A stretch of DNA of 64,000 bases from Vibrio metoecus (GTDB lineage: Bacteria > Pseudomonadota > Gammaproteobacteria > Enterobacterales > Vibrionaceae), in assembly GCF_009665255.1 (NCBI RefSeq), contig NZ_CP035686.1, positions 992,001 to 1,056,000 of the forward strand. The letters run 5' to 3'. The translations under genes were made by a program, and so were the position numbers. Every line of letters starts with the position of its first letter. Position 1 is the stretch's first letter. The notes under the pieces were generated by a model that saw nothing but the letters and a program-made list of their open reading frames with translations, did not search any database and was not told where the DNA came from. Shown in pieces: positions 35,280 through 44,296 of the stretch.

Positions 35280-38036
35280 CTATTCTTTAGGTTTAAAAAT
35301 CACTTCTTGTTGAGTGGTTTGTTGGCCGAATAGCTGTTTAATACGCTGGTTAACGTCATCCAGCGTGATGGATTGTGTTACGGCCTCAATCTTATAGGTC
35401 GCTTCAATGCCGTATTGATGAATCGCGTAGCGTTGCATGAAAAAGGCTTGCTGTGCTGGGGTTTTGTAAAGCGGTTTCATGTCGATCAGAAACTTCTGCG
35501 TCACCACATCCAACTCTTGCTGACTGACTCCTTTTACAAGCTCTTGTACCACATCGTGCATTACAGCCGCGACTTGTTGCTGATTTTTCGGATCAACTAA
35601 CGCAGAGAAGATCCAATCATTGAGCGGTTCACCATCCACCGAATAGGACACCACTTGTGGTGTGTAATCTAAACTCTTGTGTTCGCGTACCTCTGCCAAC
35701 ATACGCTGGGTTGCAATCCGCTGCACAATATCGTCAATGAACACCAGCTTAGCGTCACGAGATGGGGTTTCAGAGAGAATACGCAGCGCATACTGGGTGG
35801 CATTTTCATTATTCAGTGCCAATTCTAAGCGTGGAGCGACCGGTTTGATTAATTGGTTGGTCATCACGGGAAGGGTTTCTTTTGCCAGTGGCAAGCTAGC
35901 AATGTATTGGCGTAACAGAGGGGTCAGTTGGGATTGTTCAATATTGGCAACCACCACCAAGGTATTATTGCGCTGTTTGCCAAACAGGATCTGGTGCACT
36001 TGCTCAACTTGTTGCGCTGTCACTTGAGAAACTTGCTCTGGCGTGTGTAAACGATAACGGCTTCCTTCAATAAAACTTTGGTCCGTCACTGCACGGAAGA
36101 AAGAACCAAAAGGTGAGGCAAAGTAGGCATTACGGTTCTGGGTAAACTCGTTTTTCACTGCCTCCATCTGTTCGGGGTTCACTTTGATTGTGGTGATCAG
36201 CATATGCAGCGCTTCAAGCAGCTCAGGTAATTCCTGAGTTTTGCTGGTCGCTTCAATGCCGTGACTGGTTGCCCCGATATAGTTGTAAAATCCAATATTC
36301 TTTTGACGCAAATAGTGCTCAAACTGCGACCCACTCAATTCCCCCAAGCCACTACGTACGGCAATAAAAGGCACAATTTCTGCGGCAGGCAGTAAATCTG
36401 ACGGCAAGGCGGCTTGTCCACCAGCACTGGAATACTCTAAATACACCTGATCTTTTGCTTCAGGGTTGCGCAAATAGTAAACCTGAATACCGTTATCGAG
36501 TTGCCAGTAAGTGACTGGCGGCTCTTCATTTATATCGAGCTGCTGAACAATCTCGCCCGCGACGGTTTGTAACTTAAACGGGCTGTCCACCTGAGGATCG
36601 ATCGGTTCAATGCCAGGCAATGCGAGTGCTTTTCGTAATTGAGGTAGTGTGTTGTTCAGCATTGCGACGTCTTCATTGGCCGCTGCACCAATCACCAATA
36701 CGCTGTGCTGACGAAGTTGCTGTTCAATATGCTGGTTGATGTTTTTCCGTTGTGCCGCGTTTAGAAACTCAGTCAAACTGGCTTTATAATCGAGCTCAGA
36801 CTGTATTGGTTCGTTGGCTCCAATCGCAAAGACTCTCTGGTTTGCATGCTCAACCGGCGTCATTGATGCGCGATTGTCTTGCAGGTAGGTCAAACTTTCA
36901 CGATAACCGCGCAAGACAATGTCGAGCTCATTTTGGGTGACACCATAATCACGGAGCGAAGCGAGTGTGTCTAATAGTATGCCTTGTACTTTCTCTCTTT
37001 GTTCGCTGGCAAAGGCCACACTGATGATTGAGTAACGCTGATCTTCAATCACATAGCGAGTGGAATAGATGCCCACTGTAGCTTGTGCTGCATCACTGAA
37101 CGCAGCATTTAGGCGCGCTTGTATGAGTTGTTCCGTGACATCATCACGCCAAAATTCTTGCTGCTCAGCGAAATCAGTGATGGCGACGCGACCTTGAGGA
37201 AAAACCAGAGTTAAGCTAGGAGATTCTCCAGCAATGATTGGTGTCACAAGATCTTGTCGGTTTTGTGGGTGATCATAAATCGATGCCGGAGAGGCAGTGT
37301 TTCCGGTTGCCCAAGTGGAGAAATATTTCTCCACCCATTGTTGGCCTTGTTCAAGGGTAAAATTACCGGTGATGACTAACTCGGTTAGCTGAGGTTGATA
37401 CCACTGTTCATAAAAAGCACTTAAACTGGCTGGTGTGGCGGTTTGCACTAATTCACGCGTGCCTAGGGGATCATGCTCAGCGTAGGAAGTGCCTTGGATC
37501 ATGTGTTGGTAAAATTGTTGATTGATATTGAGGTTTTCCGTTCGCGATGCGCGGAATTCTCCCAAAATCACGCCTTTTTCTTTATCTACTTCATCAGTAT
37601 CAAAATTCAGACCATCGGCGATATCAGCAAACCATAGCAGAGCCTTATCGATATTTTCCGAGTTCGGCAGATCAAGCTGATAAACGGTGCGGTCATAGCC
37701 AGTAAAAGCGTTAAAATCCGCGCCGAATTGTGCGCCGCTTTGCTCAAACATGCGGATCACATCATTGTGTTGATAGTGTCGGGTTCCGTTGAAAGCCATA
37801 TGCTCGACGAAATGAGCATAACCTGCTTGTTCGGCGGTTTCTTGCATAGAGCCTGCATGTACATACAAACGAATCGAAACTTCTTGTTCCGTATCTGGGT
37901 AAAGATGATAGGTAAGACCATTTGGGAGCGTTTGGGTAATCCAACGCTGATCAGGCTGTAAAGGACGATGAATTTGCTTTACGGCACAACCGGCAAGCAA
38001 AACGCACAATATGCCAACTAAGTATTTATTCTTCAT
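35280..38036 (-). CDS. M16-family zinc metallopeptidase, predicted lipoprotein
   Basis: A large (918 residues) pitrilysin-type peptidase. The N terminus is a lipoprotein signal, with lipobox LAGC and Cys17. The inverted zinc motif HxxEH is HFVEH at residues 75-79, and the downstream Glu is in EKGVILGEFR. A second, inactive M16 half follows, with further peptidase C-domains towards residue 900, as in PqqL-like proteins. It probably sits in the inner or outer membrane facing the periplasm and degrades peptides. The natural substrate is unknown. It stands alone, convergent with the PAS-EAL gene. Confidence 0.9.
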   Translation of the reverse strand: MKNKYLVGILCVLLAGCAVKQIHRPLQPDQRWITQTLPNGLTYHLYPDTEQEVSIRLYVHAGSMQETAEQAGYAHFVEHMAFNGTRHYQHNDVIRMFEQSGAQFGADFNAFTGYDRTVYQLDLPNSENIDKALLWFADIADGLNFDTDEVDKEKGVILGEFRASRTENLNINQQFYQHMIQGTSYAEHDPLGTRELVQTATPASLSAFYEQWYQPQLTELVITGNFTLEQGQQWVEKYFSTWATGNTASPASIYDHPQNRQDLVTPIIAGESPSLTLVFPQGRVAITDFAEQQEFWRDDVTEQLIQARLNAAFSDAAQATVGIYSTRYVIEDQRYSIISVAFASEQREKVQGILLDTLASLRDYGVTQNELDIVLRGYRESLTYLQDNRASMTPVEHANQRVFAIGANEPIQSELDYKASLTEFLNAAQRKNINQHIEQQLRQHSVLVIGAAANEDVAMLNNTLPQLRKALALPGIEPIDPQVDSPFKLQTVAGEIVQQLDINEEPPVTYWQLDNGIQVYYLRNPEAKDQVYLEYSSAGGQAALPSDLLPAAEIVPFIAVRSGLGELSGSQFEHYLRQKNIGFYNYIGATSHGIEATSKTQELPELLEALHMLITTIKVNPEQMEAVKNEFTQNRNAYFASPFGSFFRAVTDQSFIEGSRYRLHTPEQVSQVTAQQVEQVHQILFGKQRNNTLVVVANIEQSQLTPLLRQYIASLPLAKETLPVMTNQLIKPVAPRLELALNNENATQYALRILSETPSRDAKLVFIDDIVQRIATQRMLAEVREHKSLDYTPQVVSYSVDGEPLNDWIFSALVDPKNQQQVAAVMHDVVQELVKGVSQQELDVVTQKFLIDMKPLYKTPAQQAFFMQRYAIHQYGIEATYKIEAVTQSITLDDVNQRIKQLFGQQTTQQEVIFKPKE

Positions 38037-38263
38037 ATAAGCCTCTGATTATAGTTAGGATTGAACTATAACGCATTGTGATGCTTTGTCGCCCCCGCAT
38101 TTACTTGAGGTGCTGAACTTTTAATCAATTTGCGATCTGGTCTGAGTAGTCAGTGTCACATTTCTCTTTTCTAAGGAGAGGAAATTAACATATCGCCGCT
38201 TGGGGTTCTTGATTTAGGTTTGCTATTATCGGCGGCTTCGATAGCTCTCTGGTTTGGCAAACT

Positions 38264-38950
38264 ATGCTTTATTCTCTGATCTCCGTATTCGCTCCCATGT
38301 TATTGGGTGCACAAATCATTTTGACTCTGGTGTTGGTCAAGGGTGAAATATGCCCCGGGCAACGTGGACGTATTCATAAGGTTCTGCCTGCATTGGCTGT
38401 GTTGTGGCTCGCTATTGCTTCGATCAAAATTGAAGCCTTTATGGTGGTGTTTGCGCTGTTTTACTTTTATTCACAAGTGCAGACCAAAAAGACCCGTGAA
38501 GAAGGCCCGTTATGGGTATTGTATTTAGCCAATGGCTTGGCATTAGCGTATGTGGGAATTTTGATCAGCGAAGCGCCAGCATGGCCAGCGTCGCTCACTA
38601 TTTTTGCGGCGATTTTCCTGCTTGGCGCGATGTTCGGGCATTTGTTACTGACTCTGGCGCGCTCTCGGCTACAAGCCTTTCACCGCATTTTGCCGGTAGT
38701 AGGTCTTGTGTCTGCTATGCTGACGGCATTGTGTCTCTTGCCTTATATTTCTGGCCTGAGTGAGCAACAGCTTCAAGCATTGGTGATGCCGATCCTAGTG
38801 AGTTTTGGTTTATTGATTGCTGGGGTCGTTATCTGGTGCTGGCATTTGATCTCCGGTAAAACGGTGAACAAATGGCAACTGGTGGCGGCTGAGATTTTGG
38901 TTCTGGCATCGGCAACCGGTTTGCACGGCCTTTACCAGATTCCACTTTAA
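38264..38950 (+). CDS. Unknown polytopic inner-membrane protein
   Basis: I do not recognise this 228-residue protein. It has about seven hydrophobic segments (near residues 5-25, 42-68, 86-104, 108-130, 142-160, 172-192 and 207-222), short loops and a basic first cytoplasmic loop (GQRGRIHK). A cytoplasmic KKTREEG loop fits the positive-inside rule. There is no enzyme motif. The ribosome-binding site is weak. It is followed by a small DUF4250 gene on the same strand, with a stem-loop between them. Confidence 0.7.
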   Translation: MLYSLISVFAPMLLGAQIILTLVLVKGEICPGQRGRIHKVLPALAVLWLAIASIKIEAFMVVFALFYFYSQVQTKKTREEGPLWVLYLANGLALAYVGILISEAPAWPASLTIFAAIFLLGAMFGHLLLTLARSRLQAFHRILPVVGLVSAMLTALCLLPYISGLSEQQLQALVMPILVSFGLLIAGVVIWCWHLISGKTVNKWQLVAAEILVLASATGLHGLYQIPL

Positions 38951-38982
38951 TTTTGCTCAGTGCGATGAGTCGTACAGATCAC

Positions 38983-39032
38983 TTTTCGTTCCCCAAATAG
39001 CGACTATGCTTGATGAGGTTGGGGAGCGGAAA
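38983..39032 (+). other. Stem-loop in front of the DUF4250 gene
   Basis: TTTTCGTTCCCCAA (38983-38996) pairs with TTGGGGAGCGGAAA (39019-39032) over 14 pairs including two G-U pairs, with a 22-base loop that holds a small inner AGC/GCT helix. It lies between the two genes, 35 bases before the next start. It may be a terminator without a T run or a structured leader. Confidence 0.5.
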
Positions 39033-39066
39033 CGCTGAATGAAGACATTCAATCAGGAGTGATGTG

Positions 39067-39267
39067 ATGGATCTGAGCAACATACGAAATATCGATAGCG
39101 TGATTTTGCTGGGCATCGTCAATGAAAAACTGCGTTTGGAATGTGACAGTCTGGATGAGTTGATCAGCACGTATGAAATGGATATTGAACATCTGGTCGG
39201 TAAGTTAGACGTACTGGGTTATCAATACGATCCTCTTACCAACCAGTTCAAAGCTTATGCTCGGTAA
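39067..39267 (+). CDS. DUF4250 small protein
   Basis: A 66-residue protein that looks like the DUF4250 family: MDLSNIRNIDSVILLGIVN at the start and a short C-terminal winged-helix-like region (DIEHLVGKLDVLGYQYDP). Function is unknown. I chose the ATG at 39067 because AGGAG ends seven bases upstream. A GTG one codon before it is also open. It ends only seven bases before the end of the convergent metR gene. Confidence 0.75.
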   Translation: MDLSNIRNIDSVILLGIVNEKLRLECDSLDELISTYEMDIEHLVGKLDVLGYQYDPLTNQFKAYAR

Positions 39268-39273
39268 TGATGC

Positions 39274-40191
39274 CTAAAGTGAAGCCATCTTGATCCCATC
39301 AAGGTGGCTTTTGCATTGTTGGCGTGCGGTTGCGAAAAAGGCTTGCAGGTAGCGTTTATCTTTTTCACTGTGACGAGTTGCCGCAAACAGTCTGCGCCAT
39401 AAGCCTTTGCCTAACGGTTTACTGGTAATTAATCCTTGGCGTGAAAACTCGCTGATTGCCCAATTCGGTAGAGCCGCAACACCTAATCCAGCAGAGACCA
39501 TTTGTACTAGCATCAAGGTATTGTCGGCTTGCTTCCAGCGTGCGGGCTCAACGCCTGCGGGTTGCAAAAAGTGCTTCACCACATCCAATCTTTGCTTTTG
39601 CACCGGATAGGTGAGCATGGTTTGATCGATCAAATCTTGGGGCTCAATACCGGCTTTGTCAGCCAATGGATGGTTGGTGGCGGTGATAAGGCGCATTTCA
39701 AAATCAAACAGCGGCTCATAATGCACTTCTGAGCGCGGCAAAATATCCGAGGTGATCACCAGATCCAATTCCCCCGCTAATAGTGCGGGCAGAGGTTCAA
39801 AGCCAAAACCAGAAGAAAAATCCAGCGCCACACTTGGCCAACCGATCTGATATTCACGCAAGGCCGGCATCAACCATTGAAAGCAGGAATGGCACTCAAT
39901 CGCCATGTGCAGGCGTCCATTCACATCTTCCTTCAAGCTCGCCAGTTCATTTTCTGCTCGCGCCATCTTGGGTAACACATCGTCCGCCAAACGCAGCAAA
40001 ATTTCGCCTTCGGCGGTAAAACGCACTGGGCGTGTTTTACGCAAAAAAAGCTGCCCGCCAATTCGCGCTTCCAAGTCTTTAATCTGATGTGAGAGCGCAG
40101 ACTGGGTGAGATGCAACGAGGTCGCGGTGGCGGTCAGTGAACCGGTATCGCGTAGCGAGATCAGCGTTTTTAAATGTTTCAGCTCTATCAT
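39274..40191 (-). CDS. metR: LysR-family activator MetR
   Basis: MetR activates metE and other methionine genes with homocysteine as co-effector. The 305-residue protein has the LysR winged helix at the N terminus (MIELKHLKTLISLRDTGSLTATATSLHLTQSALSHQI) and a periplasmic-binding-like effector domain (about 90-300). It is divergent from metE, the classic arrangement, with 395 bases between, and that gap here carries an ERIC element. Confidence 0.95.
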   Translation of the reverse strand: MIELKHLKTLISLRDTGSLTATATSLHLTQSALSHQIKDLEARIGGQLFLRKTRPVRFTAEGEILLRLADDVLPKMARAENELASLKEDVNGRLHMAIECHSCFQWLMPALREYQIGWPSVALDFSSGFGFEPLPALLAGELDLVITSDILPRSEVHYEPLFDFEMRLITATNHPLADKAGIEPQDLIDQTMLTYPVQKQRLDVVKHFLQPAGVEPARWKQADNTLMLVQMVSAGLGVAALPNWAISEFSRQGLITSKPLGKGLWRRLFAATRHSEKDKRYLQAFFATARQQCKSHLDGIKMASL

Positions 40192-40586
40192 GAACTCTCC
40201 TCACTTATCCCTAAGCCAACATGAATTTTTAGCTAAGTTACGCCGATTTTTCGGAGCTGTAAACATCTAGATGGCTATAACCTTCCTGCTTGAAGCCGCA
40301 GCGGTGTTGGCTACATTCGTTCACCCCAATCACATAGTGTGTCTATGCTCATGGGGATGAACTCACTTGCCGCCTACCTGCAACTCCAAGCAGTTTGGTT
40401 ATAAATAGTAAAGGTAAATTGATAATCGCCAGTTCCAACATGAAAATTACTAATAAACAAGTTGAATAAATGAACCTTGTCCTCGAAGGCGTACAACGCG
40501 ATAGTTTAGCCATCCAGACATCTTTCGATGTGCTGAGGCAGCTTAGAGCTTCTACGACCTATTAAGAACAGACAAAGGATTTTCAC
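40192..40586. promoter_or_regulatory. metR-metE divergent regulatory region
   Basis: This 395-base region is longer than the same gap in E. coli because of an inserted ERIC element (40276-40403). The remaining 180 bases next to metE must hold the MetR and MetJ sites. TTGAATAAATGAAC near 40460-40475 holds two MetR-type TGAA half-sites in direct orientation, and AGACATCT at 40516-40523 matches seven of eight bases of the MetJ box AGACGTCT. Both are candidates only. Confidence 0.45.
40276..40403. repeat. ERIC (intergenic repeat unit) element
   Basis: A 128-base imperfect palindrome bounded by TATAACC and GGTTATA. The inner sequences CGTTCACCCCAATCACATAGT and CTATGCTCATGGGGATGAACTCAC carry the conserved cores used by the well-known ERIC primers, and CTTGAAGCCGCAGCGGTG and TTGCCGCCTACCTGCAACTC are also typical. 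ERIC units are about 127 bases and are dispersed through intergenic DNA of enterobacteria and Vibrio cholerae. Confidence 0.9.
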
Positions 40587-42872
40587 ATGACAACGACACA
40601 CATTCTTGGTTATCCCCGCATTGGCGAAAAACGCGAACTTAAATTTGCTCTTGAAAAATACTGGCGTGGTGAGATTGACCAAGCGGCTTTGAAACTGGTC
40701 GGCAGCCAAATTCGTCAACAAAACTGGGCATTGCAAAAAGAAGCCGGATTAGACTTTGTGACCGCGGGTGACTTTGCTTGGTACGACCATGTACTCACCA
40801 CCACACTATTGCTGGGTCATGTGCCTAAGCGTCACAGTCACGGTTTTCCTGATTTAGATACTTTGTTCCGTGTCGGTCGTGGTCAGTCACAAAATGCCTG
40901 TGGTTGCGGAACGGGTAGCGCGGCTTCTGATATGACCAAGTGGTTCAACACTAACTATCACTACATCGTGCCGGAGTTCAGCTCTCACGACACGTTTAAT
41001 GTGAGTTGGCCACAACTGTTTGAAGAGGTGAATGAAGCGCTGCAAGCGGGTCATGATGTAAAACCTGTGCTGCTTGGCCCAATCAGTTATCTGTATTTAG
41101 GTAAAGAAGTGGAAGAAGGGTTTGATCGTTTAACGCTGTTGCCACGTCTATTGACCGCTTACCAAGCGATTCTGAGCAAGCTGGCGAAGCAAGGCGTGAA
41201 GTGGGTACAAATTGATGAGCCTGTTCTGGCCTTAGAATTAGAACCCCGTTGGCGAGATTCTTTTAAACTGGCTTATCAAGTGATTCGTGGTGACGTAAAA
41301 CTACTGCTGACCACTTACTTTGATTCAGTTCTAGACACGCTCGATAAGATCGTCGAACTGCCTGTCGATGGTTTGCATGTGGATATTTCGGCCGCTCCAG
41401 CGCAGCTCGAAACTATTGTGAACCGCTTGCCCTCCGATTGGGTGCTTTCTGCGGGGGTCATTAATGGCCGTAACGTTTGGCGTGCGGATTTGAGTGCTAT
41501 TCTGGCTCGTTTGCAGCCAGTGAAAACCTTGCTGGGTGAGCGTTTGTGGGTCGCCAGTTCCTGTTCACTGCTGCACAGCCCAGTCGATCTGGATCTGGAG
41601 GGCGATCTGAGCGCGGAAACCCGCAGCTGGTTTGCGTTTGCCAAGCAGAAAGTGACGGAAGTCGCCTTGCTCGGCCGTGCTCTGGAGGGGGATGCCGCCG
41701 CAATTTTAGCGTGTGATACCTACAGCCAGCCGATTGCTGCGCGCAAATCTTCTCACACGGTGAACAAGGCTTCTGTGCAAGCGCGTATCAACAATATTAC
41801 TGCAGCATTGGCAGAGCGGAGTGCGCCTTATATTGAGCGTGCTCATCACCAAGCAGAAGTGTTGGGTCTGCCTTTCTTACCGACCACAACCATCGGCTCT
41901 TTCCCACAAACGGGTGAGATCCGTACTGAGCGTAGCGCGTATCGCCAAGGCAAACTGAGCGAGCAAGAGTATGTGCAAGCACTGAAAGGCCATATTGCTG
42001 ATGCAGTGAAACGCCAAGAAGCACTAGGGTTAGATGTGCTGGTCCACGGTGAAGCCGAACGTAACGACATGGTGGAATACTTTGCTGAGAACCTCGCTGG
42101 TTTCCAAACCACTCAATTTGGTTGGGTACAGAGCTACGGTTCACGCTGTGTAAAACCAGCGATTGTGGTGGCGGATATCGAACGTGAAAAACCAATCACG
42201 GTGGAGTGGTCAACTTACGCGCAATCTCTGACTTCTAAACAGATGAAAGGGATGTTGACGGGGCCTGTGACCATTCTGTGCTGGACCTTCCCACGTGAAG
42301 ACATCAGCCGCCAAGAGATTGCTCAGCAATTAGCGTTGGCACTGCGTGATGAAGTGGCGGATCTGCAAGATGCAGGCATCAATATTATTCAAATTGATGA
42401 ACCCGCGATTCGTGAAGGTTTACCACTGAAAAAACGCGATCATCAAACGTATTTAGATTGGGCAGTACAAGCGTTTAAGATTTCCGCGGGTAGTGCGCGT
42501 CCGGAAACGCAAATTCACACCCATATGTGTTACAGCGAATTCAACGAGATCATCGAATCGGTTGCGGCATTGGATGCCGACGTGATCACCATTGAAACAT
42601 CGCGTTCCAACATGGAGCTGCTCAAAGCGTTTGAAGAGTTTAACTACCCGAACGAAATTGGCCCAGGTGTGTACGATATTCACTCGCCTAACATTCCAGC
42701 GCAAGCATGGATTGAAGATCTGCTTCGCAAAGCAGCAGAGAAAATTCCAGCACAGCGTTTGTGGGTCAACCCTGACTGTGGTCTGAAAACCCGCAACTGG
42801 CCAGAAGTAGAAGCAGCACTGACCAACATGGTCAACGCGGCGAAAACTCTGCGTAGTGAGTGGCAAGCGTAA
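40587..42872 (+). CDS. metE: Cobalamin-independent methionine synthase MetE
   Basis: MetE transfers a methyl group from 5-methyltetrahydropteroyl-triglutamate to homocysteine, the last step of methionine synthesis, without B12. The 761-residue length is standard. Two homologous barrels are present. In the C-terminal one the zinc ligands are His646 and Cys648 in HTHMCYSEF, a Glu in ITIETSRSN and Cys731 in NPDCGLKTR. AAAGGA lies ahead of the ATG. MetR is divergent upstream and a strong terminator follows. Confidence 0.98.
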   Translation: MTTTHILGYPRIGEKRELKFALEKYWRGEIDQAALKLVGSQIRQQNWALQKEAGLDFVTAGDFAWYDHVLTTTLLLGHVPKRHSHGFPDLDTLFRVGRGQSQNACGCGTGSAASDMTKWFNTNYHYIVPEFSSHDTFNVSWPQLFEEVNEALQAGHDVKPVLLGPISYLYLGKEVEEGFDRLTLLPRLLTAYQAILSKLAKQGVKWVQIDEPVLALELEPRWRDSFKLAYQVIRGDVKLLLTTYFDSVLDTLDKIVELPVDGLHVDISAAPAQLETIVNRLPSDWVLSAGVINGRNVWRADLSAILARLQPVKTLLGERLWVASSCSLLHSPVDLDLEGDLSAETRSWFAFAKQKVTEVALLGRALEGDAAAILACDTYSQPIAARKSSHTVNKASVQARINNITAALAERSAPYIERAHHQAEVLGLPFLPTTTIGSFPQTGEIRTERSAYRQGKLSEQEYVQALKGHIADAVKRQEALGLDVLVHGEAERNDMVEYFAENLAGFQTTQFGWVQSYGSRCVKPAIVVADIEREKPITVEWSTYAQSLTSKQMKGMLTGPVTILCWTFPREDISRQEIAQQLALALRDEVADLQDAGINIIQIDEPAIREGLPLKKRDHQTYLDWAVQAFKISAGSARPETQIHTHMCYSEFNEIIESVAALDADVITIETSRSNMELLKAFEEFNYPNEIGPGVYDIHSPNIPAQAWIEDLLRKAAEKIPAQRLWVNPDCGLKTRNWPEVEAALTNMVNAAKTLRSEWQA

Positions 42873-42891
42873 TCTCTCTCATTGAAAACAA

Positions 42892-42921
42892 CAAAGGCCT
42901 CATGATGAGGCCTTTGTTTTT
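42892..42921 (+). terminator. Intrinsic terminator after metE
   Basis: A perfect 11-base-pair stem CAAAGGCCTCA / TGAGGCCTTTG with a three-base loop is followed by five T residues. The aspS gene converges from the other side. Confidence 0.9.
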
Positions 42922-42947
42922 ACGCGAACACTTGTTAAATAAGGGGC

Positions 42948-43346
42948 TTAACCTTTGGTACAAGTCTCTTTTGTTACCAACTGATCAACCATCAGCTGAC
43001 CACGCGTGTTGCGCATTTGGATTCGATAGCTGATCCCGACATCAAGATTCGCAGCAATATCTTTATTGGTACAAAAGGTTTTTAATGCACTTTGCAGCAC
43101 TTGCTCGGTGGGTTTGGCATTTTTCGCATCGGCGTTGTACACCATCATTAACTCAATGCTACTGCCTTTTGCTGTTGCACGTAAAATGTTCAGCGGACCA
43201 AACTCTAGAGGCAGTTCAGTCGAGAGTAAGCTAGCTCGATTTCCCGCTAATAACTCTAGGTTGCGCTCTTTCTCAGCTAAGCCAGAGCTGCAGCCGACGA
43301 GAAGAAGAGTCGATGCGATCAAACTGCTCAGGACAATATTTTTCAT
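42948..43346 (-). CDS. aspS: Type II secretion pilotin AspS
   Basis: AspS is an outer-membrane lipoprotein that guides the type II secretin (GspD, EpsD in Vibrio) to the outer membrane. It has no sequence similarity to the PulS-type pilotins and was described in V. cholerae. The 132-residue precursor has a signal peptide and lipobox LLVGC with Cys19. The mature part has two Cys residues (KTFCTNKD and KETCTKG) likely to form a disulfide. I chose the ATG at 43346 for the intact signal peptide. It follows the yciI stop by one base, so it is probably translated together with yciI and lies far from the eps secretion genes. Confidence 0.85.
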   Translation of the reverse strand: MKNIVLSSLIASTLLLVGCSSGLAEKERNLELLAGNRASLLSTELPLEFGPLNILRATAKGSSIELMMVYNADAKNAKPTEQVLQSALKTFCTNKDIAANLDVGISYRIQMRNTRGQLMVDQLVTKETCTKG

Positions 43347-43347
43347 A

Positions 43348-43644
43348 TCAGAATACTTTTTTGAAAGGTTTAACAATCACATTAGCGTATACGCCAGCTG
43401 CCACATAGGGGTCAGCATTAGCCCATGCTTGTGCTTCAGTCAGTGATGCAAAATCGGCAATCACAGTAGAGCCAGTGAAACCTGCTTGCCCCGGATTATC
43501 CGAATCAATGGCTGGCATGGGGCCTGCAGTGAGCAGACGACCTGCATCTTGCAGCTGTTGTAAACGCTCAAGATGCTTTGGGCGTACGCTAAGGCGCTTT
43601 TCTAAAGAATTTTCTACATCCTGCGCAAAAATGACATACCACAT
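43348..43644 (-). CDS. yciI: YciI-family protein
   Basis: A 98-residue protein of the YciI (muconolactone isomerase-like) family with a ferredoxin-like fold and unproven function. The first strand MWYVIFAQDVENSLEKRL and the conserved His/Asp block RPKHLERLQQLQDAGRLLTAGP are typical, as is the ADPYVAAGVYANVIVKPF C-terminal stretch. Neighbouring yciA and yciB on the same strand form the same yci cluster as in enterobacteria. It overlaps nothing but lies one base before aspS. Confidence 0.92.
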   Translation of the reverse strand: MWYVIFAQDVENSLEKRLSVRPKHLERLQQLQDAGRLLTAGPMPAIDSDNPGQAGFTGSTVIADFASLTEAQAWANADPYVAAGVYANVIVKPFKKVF

Positions 43645-43767
43645 ACATTTCCTTCCTTATCTACTGACTATAACCCTGCCAACTTACCGCCTACCAATCA
43701 CATCAAGACGTTTCGGTATAAACGCAAAGTCAATACTCTACGCAAGTCAGTGGTGAAACACAGCTTA

Positions 43768-44187
43768 TCAAGATGATTTCTGTGATCCGTTGCTTAGGCT
43801 TATCGCTCTTGGGCGGCCATTGGTGTCAATCGCGACGTAGTTAAAGGTTGCTTCACAGACTTGGAAACGATCACCCACACCATCTTCTTTAACCGGTTTC
43901 ACCCAGACTTCGAGATTGACTGACATCGAGGTTCGGCCGATTTTAGTACATTCGCCGTAACAGCATACGACATCACCGACTTTGACCGGTTTTTTAAATG
44001 TGATACTTGAGACCGAAACGGTCACGATCCGTCCACAGGAGATCTCTTTGGCAAGGATGCCACCGGCTAAGTCGAGCTGAGACATGATCCAGCCACCAAA
44101 AATATCACCATTGGCGTTAGTGTCGGCAGGCATTGCCAGCGTGCGCAGCAGAAGCTGGCCTTTCGGAGAATTCACAATTTGACTCAT
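43768..44187 (-). CDS. yciA: Acyl-CoA thioesterase YciA
   Basis: YciA is a hot-dog-fold thioesterase that hydrolyses acyl-CoA, probably for membrane or signal balance. The 139-residue protein has the conserved TLAMPADTNANGDIFGGWIM block with the catalytic Asp, and KVGDVVCCYGECTKIGRTS. I chose MSQIVNSPKGQLLLRTLA at 44187 because it aligns with E. coli YciA. A GTG four codons upstream is possible. A DnaA-box sequence and a hairpin lie just upstream, separating it from yciB. Confidence 0.93.
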   Translation of the reverse strand: MSQIVNSPKGQLLLRTLAMPADTNANGDIFGGWIMSQLDLAGGILAKEISCGRIVTVSVSSITFKKPVKVGDVVCCYGECTKIGRTSMSVNLEVWVKPVKEDGVGDRFQVCEATFNYVAIDTNGRPRAISLSNGSQKSS

Positions 44188-44191
44188 TTGG

Positions 44192-44239
44192 TTATCCACA
44201 GCAAACGAAACAGCGACCGGATACGGTCGCTGTGGATGA
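44192..44239. other. Hairpin flanked by DnaA-box-like sequences between yciA and yciB
   Basis: TTATCCACA at 44192-44200 (plus strand) is a perfect consensus DnaA box, and the minus-strand TCATCCACA (44239-44231) differs at one base. Between them is a hairpin CAGCGACCG / CGGTCGCTG (44211-44232), followed on the minus strand by TTTCGTTT, which may terminate yciB or attenuate yciA. Confidence 0.5.
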
Positions 44240-44296
44240 GGGGCGGATTATAACCACAAATCAGTCAATGGATCACCCCTTTGCAACCAGTGGAAT

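Noticed and set aside
43681..43767. Possible second ERIC fragment upstream of yciI
   Set aside because: Only ACTATAACC and a TTACCGCCTACC-like string resemble ERIC. The conserved core is missing.
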